From the NCBI RefSeq assembly GCF_001424425.1, contig NZ_LMPT01000001.1, positions 298,137 to 362,136 on the forward strand: a stretch of DNA of 64,000 nucleotides. The letters run 5' to 3'. Origin of the DNA: Acidovorax sp. Leaf191 (GTDB lineage: Bacteria; Pseudomonadota; Gammaproteobacteria; Burkholderiales; Burkholderiaceae_C). The notes beneath the pieces were generated by a model that searched no databases, was not told the DNA's origin, and saw only the letters and a program-made list of their open reading frames with translations. Of this stretch, positions 52,180 through 60,892 are shown in pieces. How positions within the stretch are numbered: position 1 is the stretch's first letter; every line of letters starts with the position of its first letter. Both the position numbers and the translations under genes were made by a program.

Positions 52180-52979
52180 ACCGAATCGGCCGTTGCCGCC
52201 CCCGGTGCGGGCATGGTCTGCACGCGCTCGACCATCTCTTGCGCGAACTCGACAAACGCCTGGCTGCCCTTGGCCGCCGGGTCGAACACCACGCCGGGCA
52301 GGCCGTAGCTCGGCGCCTCGGCCAGGCGCACGTTGCGCGGGATCACGCTGTTGAACACCTTGTCGCCAAAGTGGCCCTTGAGCTGGTCGCTCACCTGCTG
52401 CTGCAAGGTGATGCGCGGGTCGAACATCACGCGCAGCAGGCCGATGATCTGCAGGTCGGCATTGAGGTTGGCGTGCACCTGCTTGATGGTGTTGACCAGG
52501 TCGGTCAGCCCTTCGAGCGCGAAGTACTCGCACTGCATCGGCACGATGACGCCGTGCGCGCTGCACAGGCCGTTGAGCGTGAGCATGGACAGCGACGGCG
52601 GGCAGTCGATGAGCACGAAGTCGTAGTCGCCGTCCACCTCGGCCAGCGCGGCCTTCAGGCGCTTTTCGCGGTGCTCCAGGGTCACCAGCTCCACCTCGGC
52701 GCCCGCAAGCTCCCGGTTGGCGCCCAGCACCCAGTAGCCACACTTGTCCGAGTGCACCGCGGCTTCCTTCACCGAAGCGGATTCGAGCAGCACGTCGTAC
52801 ACCGTGAGTTCCAGGCTGCGCTTGTCCACGCCCGAGCCCATGGTGGCATTGCCCTGGGGGTCCAGGTCGACCATCAGCACCCGCTGCCCGATCTTGGCCA
52901 GCCCGGCGGCCAGGTTGACGGTGGTGGTGGTCTTGCCGACCCCACCTTTCTGGTTGGCAACGCAAAAGATCTTGGCCAT
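52155..52979 (-). CDS. parA: Chromosome-partitioning ATPase ParA
   Basis: 274 residues. Walker A with signature lysine KGGVGKTT at 11-18, VLMVDLDPQGNAT (switch/Walker A'), FVLIDCPPSLSMLTLN (Walker B) and PMQCEYFALEGLTDLVNTI. It is the chromosomal Soj-type ATPase that drives ParB-parS segregation on the nucleoid. The end of the protein (VVKMAPTA) and the stop codon are encoded by a dispersed repeat element. Gap of 24 bp to the LysE-type gene upstream. parB follows only after three inserted genes. Confidence 0.95.
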   Translation of the reverse strand: MAKIFCVANQKGGVGKTTTTVNLAAGLAKIGQRVLMVDLDPQGNATMGSGVDKRSLELTVYDVLLESASVKEAAVHSDKCGYWVLGANRELAGAEVELVTLEHREKRLKAALAEVDGDYDFVLIDCPPSLSMLTLNGLCSAHGVIVPMQCEYFALEGLTDLVNTIKQVHANLNADLQIIGLLRVMFDPRITLQQQVSDQLKGHFGDKVFNSVIPRNVRLAEAPSYGLPGVVFDPAAKGSQAFVEFAQEMVERVQTMPAPGAATADSVVKMAPTA

Positions 52980-53003
52980 GTGGATGCAGCAGTCCGTGTA
53001 GTT

Positions 53004-53618
53004 TTATTTGGAGATGGCCAGCTTGATGCCAAAGCCGATGAGGAACACGCCGGCCAGCTTTTCCAGCCCGCGGCCGATGCGCGGATTGGCGCGCATGCGC
53101 TCGGCCAGAAAGTGGGTGAGCAGCACGGCGATCAGGCCGTATGCGAACGTCAGCGCGGCCACGGTGGCGGCCATCACGCCGAAGGTCAGCATGCCCTGGT
53201 GGCGCGCCGGGTCCACGAACAGGGGGAAGAACGCCATGTAGAACACGATGGCCTTGGGGTTGAGCAAGGTGATCAGCGCGGCCTGCTTGAAGTAGTGGCG
53301 CGGCTCGATGTTCAGGACCGGCTTGGCGCCGGGCTTGGCGGTCAGCATCTTGAACCCCAGCCAGGCCAGGTAGGCCGCGCCCAGCCACTGCACCGCATGG
53401 AAGGCCGTGGGGTAGGTGGCCAGCAGGGTGGCCACACCGGCCACCGCGGCCCACATCAGCACCTGGTCGCCCGCGATCACACCCATCGTGGCGCCGAGGC
53501 CGCCCCGTACGCCGCCCTTGCTCGTCGAGGTGATCAGCGCCAGATTGCCAGGACCCGGGATGGCCAGGAACAACACGATGGCGGCGACAAAGGCGCCGTA
53601 GTCTGCGATGCCGAACAT
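53004..53618 (-). CDS. LysE family translocator (amino-acid exporter)
   Basis: 204 residues with six hydrophobic segments: GAFVAAIVLFLAIPGPGNLALITSTSKGGVRGGLGATMGVIAGDQVLMW (the P-G-P-N loop typical of LysE/RhtB), then FHAVQWLGAAYLAWLGFKML, ITLLNPKAIVFYMAFFPLFV and FLIGFGIKLA at the end. These proteins export amino acids such as lysine, arginine or threonine. It lies between rsmG and parA on the minus strand, 24 bp before parA, in a genomic position where it is an unusual insertion. Confidence 0.9.
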   Translation of the reverse strand: MFGIADYGAFVAAIVLFLAIPGPGNLALITSTSKGGVRGGLGATMGVIAGDQVLMWAAVAGVATLLATYPTAFHAVQWLGAAYLAWLGFKMLTAKPGAKPVLNIEPRHYFKQAALITLLNPKAIVFYMAFFPLFVDPARHQGMLTFGVMAATVAALTFAYGLIAVLLTHFLAERMRANPRIGRGLEKLAGVFLIGFGIKLAISK

Positions 53619-53748
53619 GATCTCTCCCGGTGTGCTGGGTGGGTGCCGCGGTATGCGCACCCACCGAATGAGCAGCCGAGTTTAAGCGACCACCCTGCCC
53701 TGCTCCGTCGTTCGCGTGCCACCCGCCGGTCCACACGCCCCAAAAACT

Positions 53749-54435
53749 TCAGGCGGGCTTCAACCAGATGATGCAGCGCTCGGCCTCCAGCCCCGGCACG
53801 GACAGTGGTTCCACGCGAAACACCGATGCACCCGCGGGCAAGGCGGCGATCTCGTCCTCGGGGTGCTTGCCCTTCATGGCCAGCCACACGCCGTGGGGCG
53901 TGGCCAGCGCGCCCTGCGACCAGGTCACGAAGTCGGGCAGCGAGGCAAACGCGCGGCAGCTGATGATGTCGAACGGTGTCGTCAAGGTCTCCACGCGTGC
54001 ATGCACCCCGTGCAGGTTGCGCAGCTTCAAGGACACCGCCGCCTGCTGGATGAAAGCCGCCTTCTTGCCCACGGTGTCCACGCAGCTCACATCCACCCCC
54101 GGGCAGCAGATCGCAAACACCACTCCGGGCAGACCGCCGCCCGAGCCCACATCCAGCAGGCGCACCGTGCCCGCCGCCAGGCCCTGCGACTCCAGGGTGG
54201 CGAGGTGCCGGCGCAGCGGCGCCACTGCCGCCAGGCTGTCCAGCAGGTGGTGCGTCATCATCTCCTGCGGGTCGCGCACCGAGGTCAGGTTGTAGACCTT
54301 GTTCCACTTCTGCAGCAGTGCCAGAAAGTCCATCAGCTGGCCGACCTGCCCATCCTCCAGGCCCAGGCCCAAGGCCTCGGCGCCCGCCTGCAACTGGCTG
54401 CGCAACACGTCGTTGTGGGATACCGTCATCGTCAT
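53749..54435 (-). CDS. rsmG: 16S rRNA (guanine(527)-N(7))-methyltransferase RsmG
   Basis: 228 residues. [36 protein letters not shown] is the family signature, [17 protein letters not shown] the SAM-binding loop, [13 protein letters not shown] and [23 protein letters not shown] complete the fold. It methylates G527 of 16S rRNA. The ATG overlaps the mnmG stop (ATGA at 54432-54435), the conserved mnmG-rsmG coupling seen near many bacterial origins. Confidence 0.95.
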   Translation of the reverse strand: MTMTVSHNDVLRSQLQAGAEALGLGLEDGQVGQLMDFLALLQKWNKVYNLTSVRDPQEMMTHHLLDSLAAVAPLRRHLATLESQGLAAGTVRLLDVGSGGGLPGVVFAICCPGVDVSCVDTVGKKAAFIQQAAVSLKLRNLHGVHARVETLTTPFDIISCRAFASLPDFVTWSQGALATPHGVWLAMKGKHPEDEIAALPAGASVFRVEPLSVPGLEAERCIIWLKPA

Positions 54436-56420
54436 GCCGCCACTTCGCCTTCGGCCTTGGACGGGGCCACGGCAAACTCCTTGAAGCCGCCCTTCTTCAG
54501 GTGGACCATCAACAGAGAAATCGCCGCCGGGGTGATGCCGGTGATGCGCGACGCATGGCCCAAGGTCTCCGGCCGGTGGCGGCTCAGTACCTGGCGGGCC
54601 TCGAAGCTCAATGCCGTGACCTGCAGGTAGTCCAGGTCGGGCGGCAGGCGCAGCTTCTCGAAGTGCGCGGCACGCTCCACCTCGCCCTTTTGCCGGTCGA
54701 TGTAGCCCGCGTACTTGGCGGCGATCTCGACCTGCTCCAGCACCGAGTCGGTCAGCGCACCCAGCGTTTCACGTGAAACATCGGCCGAGGCATGCTTGCC
54801 GCCGTCCAGCGACATCAGGTTGGCGTAGCTCACGTCGGGGCGGCGCAGCAGTTCGAACAGGTTGTACTCGTGCTCGATGCGCTTGCCCAGCACGCGCTCC
54901 GATTCGGCCGCAGGCAGGCTGCGCGGGTTCACCCAGGTGGCCTTCAGGCGTTCTGTTTCACGTGAAACAGCGTCCCGCTTGCGGCTGAAGGCATCCCAGC
55001 GCGCGTCGTCCACCAGGCCCATGCGGCGCCCCGCTTCGGTCAGGCGCATGTCCGCGTTGTCTTCGCGCAGCTGCAGACGGAACTCGGCCCGGCTGGTGAA
55101 CATGCGGTAGGGCTCGGTCACCCCCTTGGTGATCAGGTCGTCCACCAGCACGCCCAGGTAGGCCTCGTCGCGGCCGGGCAGCCAGGGGGCATCGCCCCGG
55201 CACTGCAGCGCGGCGTTGATGCCGGCAAACAAACCCTGCGCCGCCGCTTCTTCGTAGCCGGTGGTGCCGTTGATCTGCCCGGCAAAGAACAAACCCTGGA
55301 TCTGCCGCGTCTCGAAGCTGCTCTTGAGCGAACGGGGGTCGAAGTAGTCGTACTCGATGGCGTAGCCGGGGCGCAGGATGTGCGCGTTCTCCAGCCCCGG
55401 CATGCTGCGCACCAGCTCGTACTGGATGTCGAACGGCAGGCTGGTGGAGATGCCGTTGGGGTAGAACTCGTGGGTCGTCAGGCCTTCGGGCTCCAGGAAG
55501 ATCTGGTGGCTGTCCTTGTCGGCAAAGCGGTTGATCTTGTCTTCCACGCTCGGGCAGTAGCGCGGGCCCACGCCCTCGATCTTGCCGGTGAACATGGGGC
55601 TGCGGTCGAAGCCGCTGCGGATGATCTCGTGCGTGCGCTCGTTGGTGTGGGTGATCCAGCAGGGCATCTGGCGCGGGTGCATCGCGGCACCGCCGTGCGC
55701 ATGGGCCATGTAGCTGAACACCGGCACCGTGCCCTCGTTCACGCCACCGGGCATGCCGTCACCGGGCTGCTCCAGGCACTTCGAAAAGTCGATGCTGCGT
55801 CCGTCCAGGCGGGGGGGCGTGCCGGTCTTGAGCCGGCCCTGCGGCAGCTGCAGCTCCTTGAGCCGCGCCGACAGCGACACGGCGGGCGGGTCCCCTGCCC
55901 GGCCGGCCGCGTAGTTGTTCAGGCCCACATGGATCTTGCCGTCCAGGAAGGTCCCGGCGGTGAGCACCACCGTGCGCGACCGGAAGCGGATGCCCACCTG
56001 CGTCACGGCGCCCACCACCCGGTCGCCCTCCACCATCAGGTCGTCCACCGCCTGCTGGAACAGCCACAGGTTGGGCTGGTTCTCCAGCATGCGGCGGATG
56101 GCGGCCTTGTACAGAATGCGGTCGGCCTGGGCCCGGGTGGCACGCACGGCCGGGCCCTTGGAGCTGTTGAGAATGCGGAACTGGATGCCGCCCTCGTCCG
56201 TGGCCAGCGCCATGGCGCCGCCCAGCGCGTCCACTTCTTTCACCAGGTGGCCCTTGCCGATGCCGCCGATGCTCGGGTTGCAGCTCATCTGCCCCAGCGT
56301 CTCGATGTTGTGCGTGAGCAGCAGGGTTCTTTGCCCCATGCGCGCGGCAGCCAGCGCGGCTTCGGTGCCTGCATGGCCACCGCCGACAACGATCACATCA
56401 AATTCCTGGGGGTACAACAT
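54432..56420 (-). CDS. mnmG: tRNA uridine-5-carboxymethylaminomethyl modification enzyme MnmG (GidA)
   Basis: 662 residues. FAD-binding [21 protein letters not shown] at the N-terminus, then LSCNPSIGG-like [53 protein letters not shown] and [17 protein letters not shown], with a helical C-terminus (HADVS...[15 protein letters not shown]). With MnmE it installs cmnm5 groups at tRNA wobble uridine. Two parS sites lie in the gene and are both translated as VSRET (about residues 484-488 and 547-551), in the C-terminal half. Heads the rsmG-lysE-parA set. Confidence 0.96.
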   Translation of the reverse strand: MLYPQEFDVIVVGGGHAGTEAALAAARMGQRTLLLTHNIETLGQMSCNPSIGGIGKGHLVKEVDALGGAMALATDEGGIQFRILNSSKGPAVRATRAQADRILYKAAIRRMLENQPNLWLFQQAVDDLMVEGDRVVGAVTQVGIRFRSRTVVLTAGTFLDGKIHVGLNNYAAGRAGDPPAVSLSARLKELQLPQGRLKTGTPPRLDGRSIDFSKCLEQPGDGMPGGVNEGTVPVFSYMAHAHGGAAMHPRQMPCWITHTNERTHEIIRSGFDRSPMFTGKIEGVGPRYCPSVEDKINRFADKDSHQIFLEPEGLTTHEFYPNGISTSLPFDIQYELVRSMPGLENAHILRPGYAIEYDYFDPRSLKSSFETRQIQGLFFAGQINGTTGYEEAAAQGLFAGINAALQCRGDAPWLPGRDEAYLGVLVDDLITKGVTEPYRMFTSRAEFRLQLREDNADMRLTEAGRRMGLVDDARWDAFSRKRDAVSRETERLKATWVNPRSLPAAESERVLGKRIEHEYNLFELLRRPDVSYANLMSLDGGKHASADVSRETLGALTDSVLEQVEIAAKYAGYIDRQKGEVERAAHFEKLRLPPDLDYLQVTALSFEARQVLSRHRPETLGHASRITGITPAAISLLMVHLKKGGFKEFAVAPSKAEGEVAA
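54765..54780. promoter_or_regulatory. parS site 1 (inside mnmG)
   Basis: CGTTTCACGTGAAACA contains the full 14-bp parS palindrome GTTTCACGTGAAAC; only the first flanking base differs from TGTTTCACGTGAAACA. Binding site for ParB encoded 4 kb away. Confidence 0.92.
54954..54969. promoter_or_regulatory. parS site 2 (inside mnmG), perfect consensus
   Basis: TGTTTCACGTGAAACA, identical over all 16 bp to the consensus parS sequence. 189 bp from site 1. Confidence 0.96.
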
Positions 56421-56578
56421 GGAGAACTCCGAGAGCCTGGTGGGCCCGATAATGAAAACCCGGGGGTGTGCAGCGGCTGACTGGCAGGTGCGCGAGCCCC
56501 CCGGCCCGCCTCGGCAGCCTGGGCACAACGGCCCGGAGCCCGGCGGGTAACCCGCGATTTTCCCACTTTGCGCTGGCC

Positions 56579-57172
56579 GTGTCTGTTTCTACGCCCCTTA
56601 CCCTGTTCCTGACCCAGTTGCTGGGCTCTGCGCCACCACCTGTTCTGGACTGGTGGGCCAGTGCCCAGCGCCTGCAATTGCAGCGCGGGCAACCGCTGCT
56701 GCAAGCGGGCGATCGCTGGCAGCACCTGTGGTGGGTGGAGCGCGGGGCCCTGCGCCTGTACTACCTGGACAGCGAAGGGGCAGAGTCCAACAAGAACTTC
56801 TTCCTGGACGGCAGCATGCTCTGGCCTGTCACCCCCTGGCTGCGCGAAACACCGGCAATGTTTCACGTGGAACCGATGGAAGACGCCACCGTGCTGTGGG
56901 CCCTGCCCTGGCCATCCACGGGCGGGCTGGCCGCCACCTGGCCCGCATGGGCAAGCCTGGAACACCGCACGATCTGCGCACTGCTGGACGGCAAGATGCA
57001 GCGCGAACAGGAGTTCCTGCAACTCGGCGCCCGCCAGCGCTACGAAAAGCTGGTGCGCGAACGTCCCCAGTGGGCCGACCGCATTCCGCTGCGGCACCTG
57101 GCCTCGTCCCTGGGCATGACGGACGTCACCCTGTCACGGGTGCGCAGCGAACTGGGGCTTATCAAAGGTTAA
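56579..57172 (+). CDS. Crp/Fnr family transcriptional regulator
   Basis: 197 residues from GTG 56579 (no ATG upstream in frame and no clear ribosome-binding site). A cyclic-nucleotide-binding-like beta-barrel ([53 protein letters not shown]) is followed by a long helix and a helix-turn-helix [26 protein letters not shown]. It lacks the Fnr cysteines, and the cAMP-binding residues of Crp are not recognisable. A variant parS lies in its coding region at 56859, read as MFHVEP. It is divergent from mnmG. Confidence 0.82.
   Translation: MSVSTPLTLFLTQLLGSAPPPVLDWWASAQRLQLQRGQPLLQAGDRWQHLWWVERGALRLYYLDSEGAESNKNFFLDGSMLWPVTPWLRETPAMFHVEPMEDATVLWALPWPSTGGLAATWPAWASLEHRTICALLDGKMQREQEFLQLGARQRYEKLVRERPQWADRIPLRHLASSLGMTDVTLSRVRSELGLIKG
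56859..56874. promoter_or_regulatory. parS-like site 3 (inside the Crp/Fnr-like gene)
   Basis: TGTTTCACGTGGAACC matches the 16-bp parS consensus at 14 positions. The TGTTTCACGTGGAAC variant is known as a functional parS form in other bacteria. About 1.9 kb from site 2. Confidence 0.7.
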
Positions 57173-57232
57173 GGCGCTGGATGCCGAAGGTTGCGACAGT
57201 GGGCAGGTCGCCACTCCCCGCACCGCCAGACC

Positions 57233-57796
57233 ATGCCCAACAGCCACTCTACCTTCACCACCTCCGGCCGCTCCCCGCTCGCACTCGCACCCCATGCCTT
57301 GGCCGTGCTGTGGCTGGGCCTCATGGCCGGTTTCTTCGGCACCTACAGCGCCAACGTCAACCTGGCGCTGCTGCAGATGGACGGTGCGATTTACGCCACC
57401 GTGCAGTCGGCCCTCAACCGCAACGTGCGGCATGCGCTGTTCTTCACCCTCTTCTTCGGCCCGCCCCTGTGGTGTGCACTGGCCCTGGCCACGGCTTGGC
57501 GGGAGCACCGGGCAGGCTGGTGGCGCGGGCTGGGGCTGGTGGGGGCGGCCTATGGGTTGGGCATCATGTTCTTCACCCAGCAGGTGAACCTGCCGCTGAA
57601 CCACACCACCGAATCCTGGACCCCCCAGGCCCTGCCGGCCGACTGGGCGGATGTGCGCGACCGGTGGAATGCTGCCAACCTCTGGCGCGCCGGGCTCAGC
57701 CTGGCGGCGTTTGCCGCCGCGCTGGGCACGCTGGTGTGGCGCAGCGTGCCCCAGGCCCGGCCCGGGCTGCCGGCCGCACCCATGCACGACCGCTGA
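57233..57796 (+). CDS. DUF1772 (anthrone oxygenase-like) membrane protein
   Basis: 187 residues with about four hydrophobic helices: [75 protein letters not shown] and [20 protein letters not shown]. The TYS.NVN opening and VNLPLN near the third helix are characteristic of DUF1772 proteins. The family's enzymatic role is not settled for most bacterial members. It follows the Crp/Fnr-like gene by 60 bp. Confidence 0.72.
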   Translation: MPNSHSTFTTSGRSPLALAPHALAVLWLGLMAGFFGTYSANVNLALLQMDGAIYATVQSALNRNVRHALFFTLFFGPPLWCALALATAWREHRAGWWRGLGLVGAAYGLGIMFFTQQVNLPLNHTTESWTPQALPADWADVRDRWNAANLWRAGLSLAAFAAALGTLVWRSVPQARPGLPAAPMHDR

Positions 57797-57864
57797 GGCA
57801 TCCCCACCGTCGGGCACGTCTTGCAGGATTCCTGCCGCGCGCCTGTGCTCCAATCGCAGGCACC

Positions 57865-58473
57865 ATGCCCACAACCACTCCCTCCCTCCTCGTCTTCGCC
57901 GGCAGCACGCGCCAGCAGTCCTTCAACCGCAAGCTGGCCCACGCCACCGCCGCCATCGCACGCGATGCCGGTGCCACGGTCACGCTGCTGGAGCTGTCGG
58001 ACTTCGACATCCCGATGTACAACGCCGACCTGGAAGCCCAGGGCACGCCGGCCGACGTGATCCAGCTCAAGGAGATCCTGTGGCGGCACCCCGCCTGGGT
58101 GATCTGCTCGCCCGAGTACAACGGCAGCTACACCGCCCTGCTCAAGAACACCATCGACTGGGCGTCCAGCCCCGTCAAGGGCAACCCCGACTGGGAAGAC
58201 GGCGGCAAGTCCTTCCGCGGCAAGGTGGTGGGCATGCTCAGCGCATCGCCCGGTGCCCTGGGCGGCCTGCGCTCGCAAAGCCACCTGGCCCCGCTGCTCA
58301 TCAACGCCGAATGCTGGCTGGCGCCCAAGGCGTTTGCGCTGGGCTCGGCCGGCAGTGCCTTCGACGAGGCGGGTGCCCTGGTGCAGCCCGCCCACCGCGA
58401 CCGCGTGCGCGGCGTGGTGGACCAGGTGCTGTGGGCCTCTGCCCGCCTGCACCCCGAAGGCGCCCCCGCCTGA
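57865..58473 (+). CDS. NADPH-dependent FMN reductase
   Basis: 202 residues of the flavodoxin-like NADPH-FMN reductase family: [25 protein letters not shown] (phosphate-binding loop), [46 protein letters not shown] (the PEYN signature) and [25 protein letters not shown]. It reduces FMN, quinones or azo compounds. Cytoplasmic. The YkgJ-type gene begins 44 bp later on the same strand. Confidence 0.92.
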   Translation: MPTTTPSLLVFAGSTRQQSFNRKLAHATAAIARDAGATVTLLELSDFDIPMYNADLEAQGTPADVIQLKEILWRHPAWVICSPEYNGSYTALLKNTIDWASSPVKGNPDWEDGGKSFRGKVVGMLSASPGALGGLRSQSHLAPLLINAECWLAPKAFALGSAGSAFDEAGALVQPAHRDRVRGVVDQVLWASARLHPEGAPA

Positions 58474-58517
58474 CGCCCTGCCCCGCCCAGCCCCCCCCGC
58501 CAGCCATCACAACCCCC

Positions 58518-58793
58518 ATGGACTGCCGCCCCGGCTGCGGTGCCTGCTGCACCGCACCTTCCATCAGCTCCCCCATCCCGGGCATGCCGCAGGGCAAGCC
58601 CGCCGGGGTGCGGTGCGTGCAACTGGGCGCGGGTGAGCGCTGCCTCATTTTTGGGCAGCCCGAGCGCCCCGCGGTGTGCGGCGGCCTCATGCCGTCGGCC
58701 GAGATGTGCGGCGCCAGCACCGCATCGGCCTTCGTGTACCTGGAGCGGCTGGAGCGGCTGACCCAGCCGGGCGCGGCGCCGTCCCGGCCTTGA
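58518..58793 (+). CDS. YkgJ family cysteine-cluster protein
   Basis: 91 residues opening [36 protein letters not shown], with Cys3, Cys7, Cys10, Cys11 and later C33, C42, C54 and C64. The CxxxCxxCC...C pattern is that of the YkgJ (UPF0153) group, probably metal-binding (zinc or iron-sulfur). Short relatives with the ending [13 protein letters not shown] are common in betaproteobacteria. Function unknown. Confidence 0.85.
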   Translation: MDCRPGCGACCTAPSISSPIPGMPQGKPAGVRCVQLGAGERCLIFGQPERPAVCGGLMPSAEMCGASTASAFVYLERLERLTQPGAAPSRP

Positions 58794-58837
58794 GCCGCGG
58801 CGTGCCGCCGCGCGGGCGCCAGGCACTGCGGTTGACC

Positions 58838-58896
58838 ATCAAAACCGGCCCTACCGCTCATCTGGCAAGCGCCAACAGCTATCAAAACAGGAGCAA
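58838..58896 (-). repeat. GCTAGCGCTT dispersed element, diverged copy 7
   Basis: Minus strand: TTGCTCCTGTTTTGATAGCT, GTTGGCGCTTGCCAG, TGAGCGGTAGGGCCGGTTTT, GAT. Same module order as the other copies with more substitutions. Confidence 0.65.
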
Positions 58897-59006
58897 TCCA
58901 CTCCACACTGTCACACACCGGCAGTCTCCCCCGTCTGGTCAACATGGCCAGACAACGCGCAGCGGCGGTTGATCTGCTTCACCACCCCCAGCCCAGGCAC
59001 CAGCCC

Positions 59007-59915
59007 ATGACCTCCGCAGCCCCTCCAGCGACCTCCGGCGCTTGCGCCACCGACCCCTTCACCACCCTGCGTCCCCGCCTCTTCGGCATCGCCTACCGCA
59101 TGCTCGGCGTGCGCGCCGATGCCGAAGACGTGCTGCAGGACGCCTGGCTGCGCTGGAGCCGCACCGACCCCGCCGCCCTGCAGTCCGCCGAGGCCTGGCT
59201 GGTCACGGTGGTCACGCGCCTGTCCATCGACCGGCTGCGCGCGCTCAAGGCCGAGCGCGAGGCCTATGTGGGCTGGTGGCTGCCCGAGCCGCTGGTGGAG
59301 CTGGACGGCGCGCACACGCCCGAGTCGGCCGCCGAGCTGGCGGGCGAGCTGTCGGTGGCGTTCCTGTACGTGCTGGAGCGCCTGGGGCCCGAGGAGCGCG
59401 CCGCCTTTTTGCTGCGCCAGGTGTTCGACTACGACTACCCCGAGATCGCGGCCCAGCTGGGCAAGACCGAGGCCAGCTGCCGCCAGATGGTGCACCGTGC
59501 AAGCGAACGCGTGCAGCAGGCGCGCACCCGCTTCGAGGTGCCGCGCAACGTGCACCACCAGTTGCTGCAGCGCTTCATGCTGGCCGCGCGCAGCGGCGAC
59601 CGCAACGCCATCGAAACACTGCTCAGCGAAGACGCCCAGCTCATCGGCGACGGTGGCGGCAAGGTGCCATCCTTCGCCCAGCCGCTGGTCGGCCCCTTTC
59701 GCATCGCCAACCTGTACTGGGCCCTGTTTCGCCGCCTGGGCGCGCAGGTGGTCTACCGCATGGCGCTCATCAACGGAGAGCCGGGGCTGCTGCGCTACCT
59801 GGACGGCCAGCTCGAATCGGCGCAGGCCTTCGTGACCGACGGCGAGCGCATCGTGGCGATCTACGCGATCCGCAACCCGGACAAGCTCGCGGGGATCCCG
59901 CTCTCGCTGGACTGA
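59007..59915 (+). CDS. ECF sigma factor with SnoaL-like C-terminal domain (SigJ type)
   Basis: 302 residues from ATG 59007; an upstream start at 58944 adds 21 residues of no family character. Region 2: LRPRLFGIAYRMLGVRADAEDVLQDAWLRWSR; region 4: LYVLERLGPEERAAFLLRQVFDYDYPEIAAQLGKTEASCRQMVHRASERVQQAR. Residues 180-302 form a SnoaL-like domain (LLQRFMLAARSGDRNAIETLLSEDAQLIGDGGGKVP), the arrangement of the SigJ/ECF41 group, where this domain controls the sigma activity. The CMD-type gene at 60136 is the usual ECF41 target and partner. Confidence 0.9.
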   Translation: MTSAAPPATSGACATDPFTTLRPRLFGIAYRMLGVRADAEDVLQDAWLRWSRTDPAALQSAEAWLVTVVTRLSIDRLRALKAEREAYVGWWLPEPLVELDGAHTPESAAELAGELSVAFLYVLERLGPEERAAFLLRQVFDYDYPEIAAQLGKTEASCRQMVHRASERVQQARTRFEVPRNVHHQLLQRFMLAARSGDRNAIETLLSEDAQLIGDGGGKVPSFAQPLVGPFRIANLYWALFRRLGAQVVYRMALINGEPGLLRYLDGQLESAQAFVTDGERIVAIYAIRNPDKLAGIPLSLD

Positions 59916-60135
59916 CACGGGTACGGCGCTGGGCGCTGTGGTGGCGAAGGGTTCATGGATGGATGGGTGGTTGTGTTGTGGAGTGGAGTGGAGGCTGCAA
60001 AAAACCGCCGCCCGCTGTCACACCGGACAACACGCGCACGTCTTGAAAGGTATGGAATGCGATGGCCTGTGCCGCGCACCCATCGCCCCCTTTCATCCAC
60101 CACCGCCCCACCAGGGCACACCCAGGAGTTTTTTG

Positions 60136-60591
60136 ATGTCCCAGCACACCGCCCGCCTGCCCTACCACCAGCTCTCGTCCAAGGCCTTCATGGGCCTGGT
60201 CAACGTGTCCGAAACCATCAAGAAGGGCGCCCTGGGCGCGCGCCTGGCAGAGCTCGTCTTCCTGCGCGTCTCTCAGATCAACGGCTGCGCCTACTGCATG
60301 GACATGCACTGGAACTACCTCGTCAAGGACGGCGTGGAAGCGCGCCACTTGAACGCCGTGGCCGGCTGGCGCGAGGCACCGTTCTTCAACGAACGCGAGC
60401 GCGCCGCCTTCCGCTGGGCCGAGATCCTCACCGCCACGCCGCACAGCGACGCGAGCGACGAAGAGTTCGCCAAGCTCAAGGCCCTGTTCACCGACGCCGA
60501 GATCTCCGACCTGGGCTTTGCGATCGCCACCATCAATGCCTGGAATTTGCTCAACGCAGGCATGCGGGCGCCGATTCCGCAAGCAGGCTGA
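60136..60591 (+). CDS. Carboxymuconolactone decarboxylase/AhpD-like protein
   Basis: 151 residues with the AhpD-like active site GCAYCMDMH (Cys51, Cys54, His58), after FMGLVNVSETIKKGALGARLAELVFLRVSQIN. The redox-active CxxC suggests peroxidase or disulfide-reductase chemistry rather than lactone decarboxylation. It is encoded 220 bp after an ECF41-type sigma factor; in known ECF41 systems a CMD protein of this kind is the controlled gene. AGGAG lies 8 bp before the ATG. Confidence 0.9.
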   Translation: MSQHTARLPYHQLSSKAFMGLVNVSETIKKGALGARLAELVFLRVSQINGCAYCMDMHWNYLVKDGVEARHLNAVAGWREAPFFNERERAAFRWAEILTATPHSDASDEEFAKLKALFTDAEISDLGFAIATINAWNLLNAGMRAPIPQAG

Positions 60592-60892
60592 ACGCTCCGT
60601 CCCCAGGTGCCGGCACGTGACGTGCCGGCAACCCCCCCGCCACAGGGCAGAGAGGGGAACGCGGGAAGGGCTGGAAGGCCGGAAAGGCCGGAAAGGCCAG
60701 AGAAGGGGCGAAGGGCTGCGTCGAGCGCACGACACCCTGGCATTTCACGATTGACGCGTTAGCGGGGCTCATTCAGACTCGAATGTTTCCGCGGGTAACT
60801 GCGGCGGCGCAGCCACGCGCCTTGCCGCTGCCCCCGACGCCAGACATTCGAAAAGTTCGAAGAGCCCCCGGCCCGCTTCAGAGACCACCTCC
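60592..60892. other. Intergenic region with hairpin and tandem repeat
   Basis: No gene seen. It holds a perfect palindrome (60608-60630) just after the CMD stop and a short tandem repeat of GGAAAGGCC-like units (about 60674-60705), then the leader of the S74-type gene. Confidence 0.5.
60608..60630. terminator. Perfect 23-bp palindrome after the CMD gene
   Basis: TGCCGGCACGT (60608-60618), one G, and ACGTGCCGGCA (60620-60630) are perfect 11-bp arms, 16 bp past the stop. It is followed by C residues rather than T, so it may be a rho-assisted 3' end or a protein-binding site. Confidence 0.4.

Noticed and set aside
60674-60705. GGAAAGGCC tandem repeat as a variable-number tract
   Set aside because: Only about three imperfect units; not enough to argue for phase variation.
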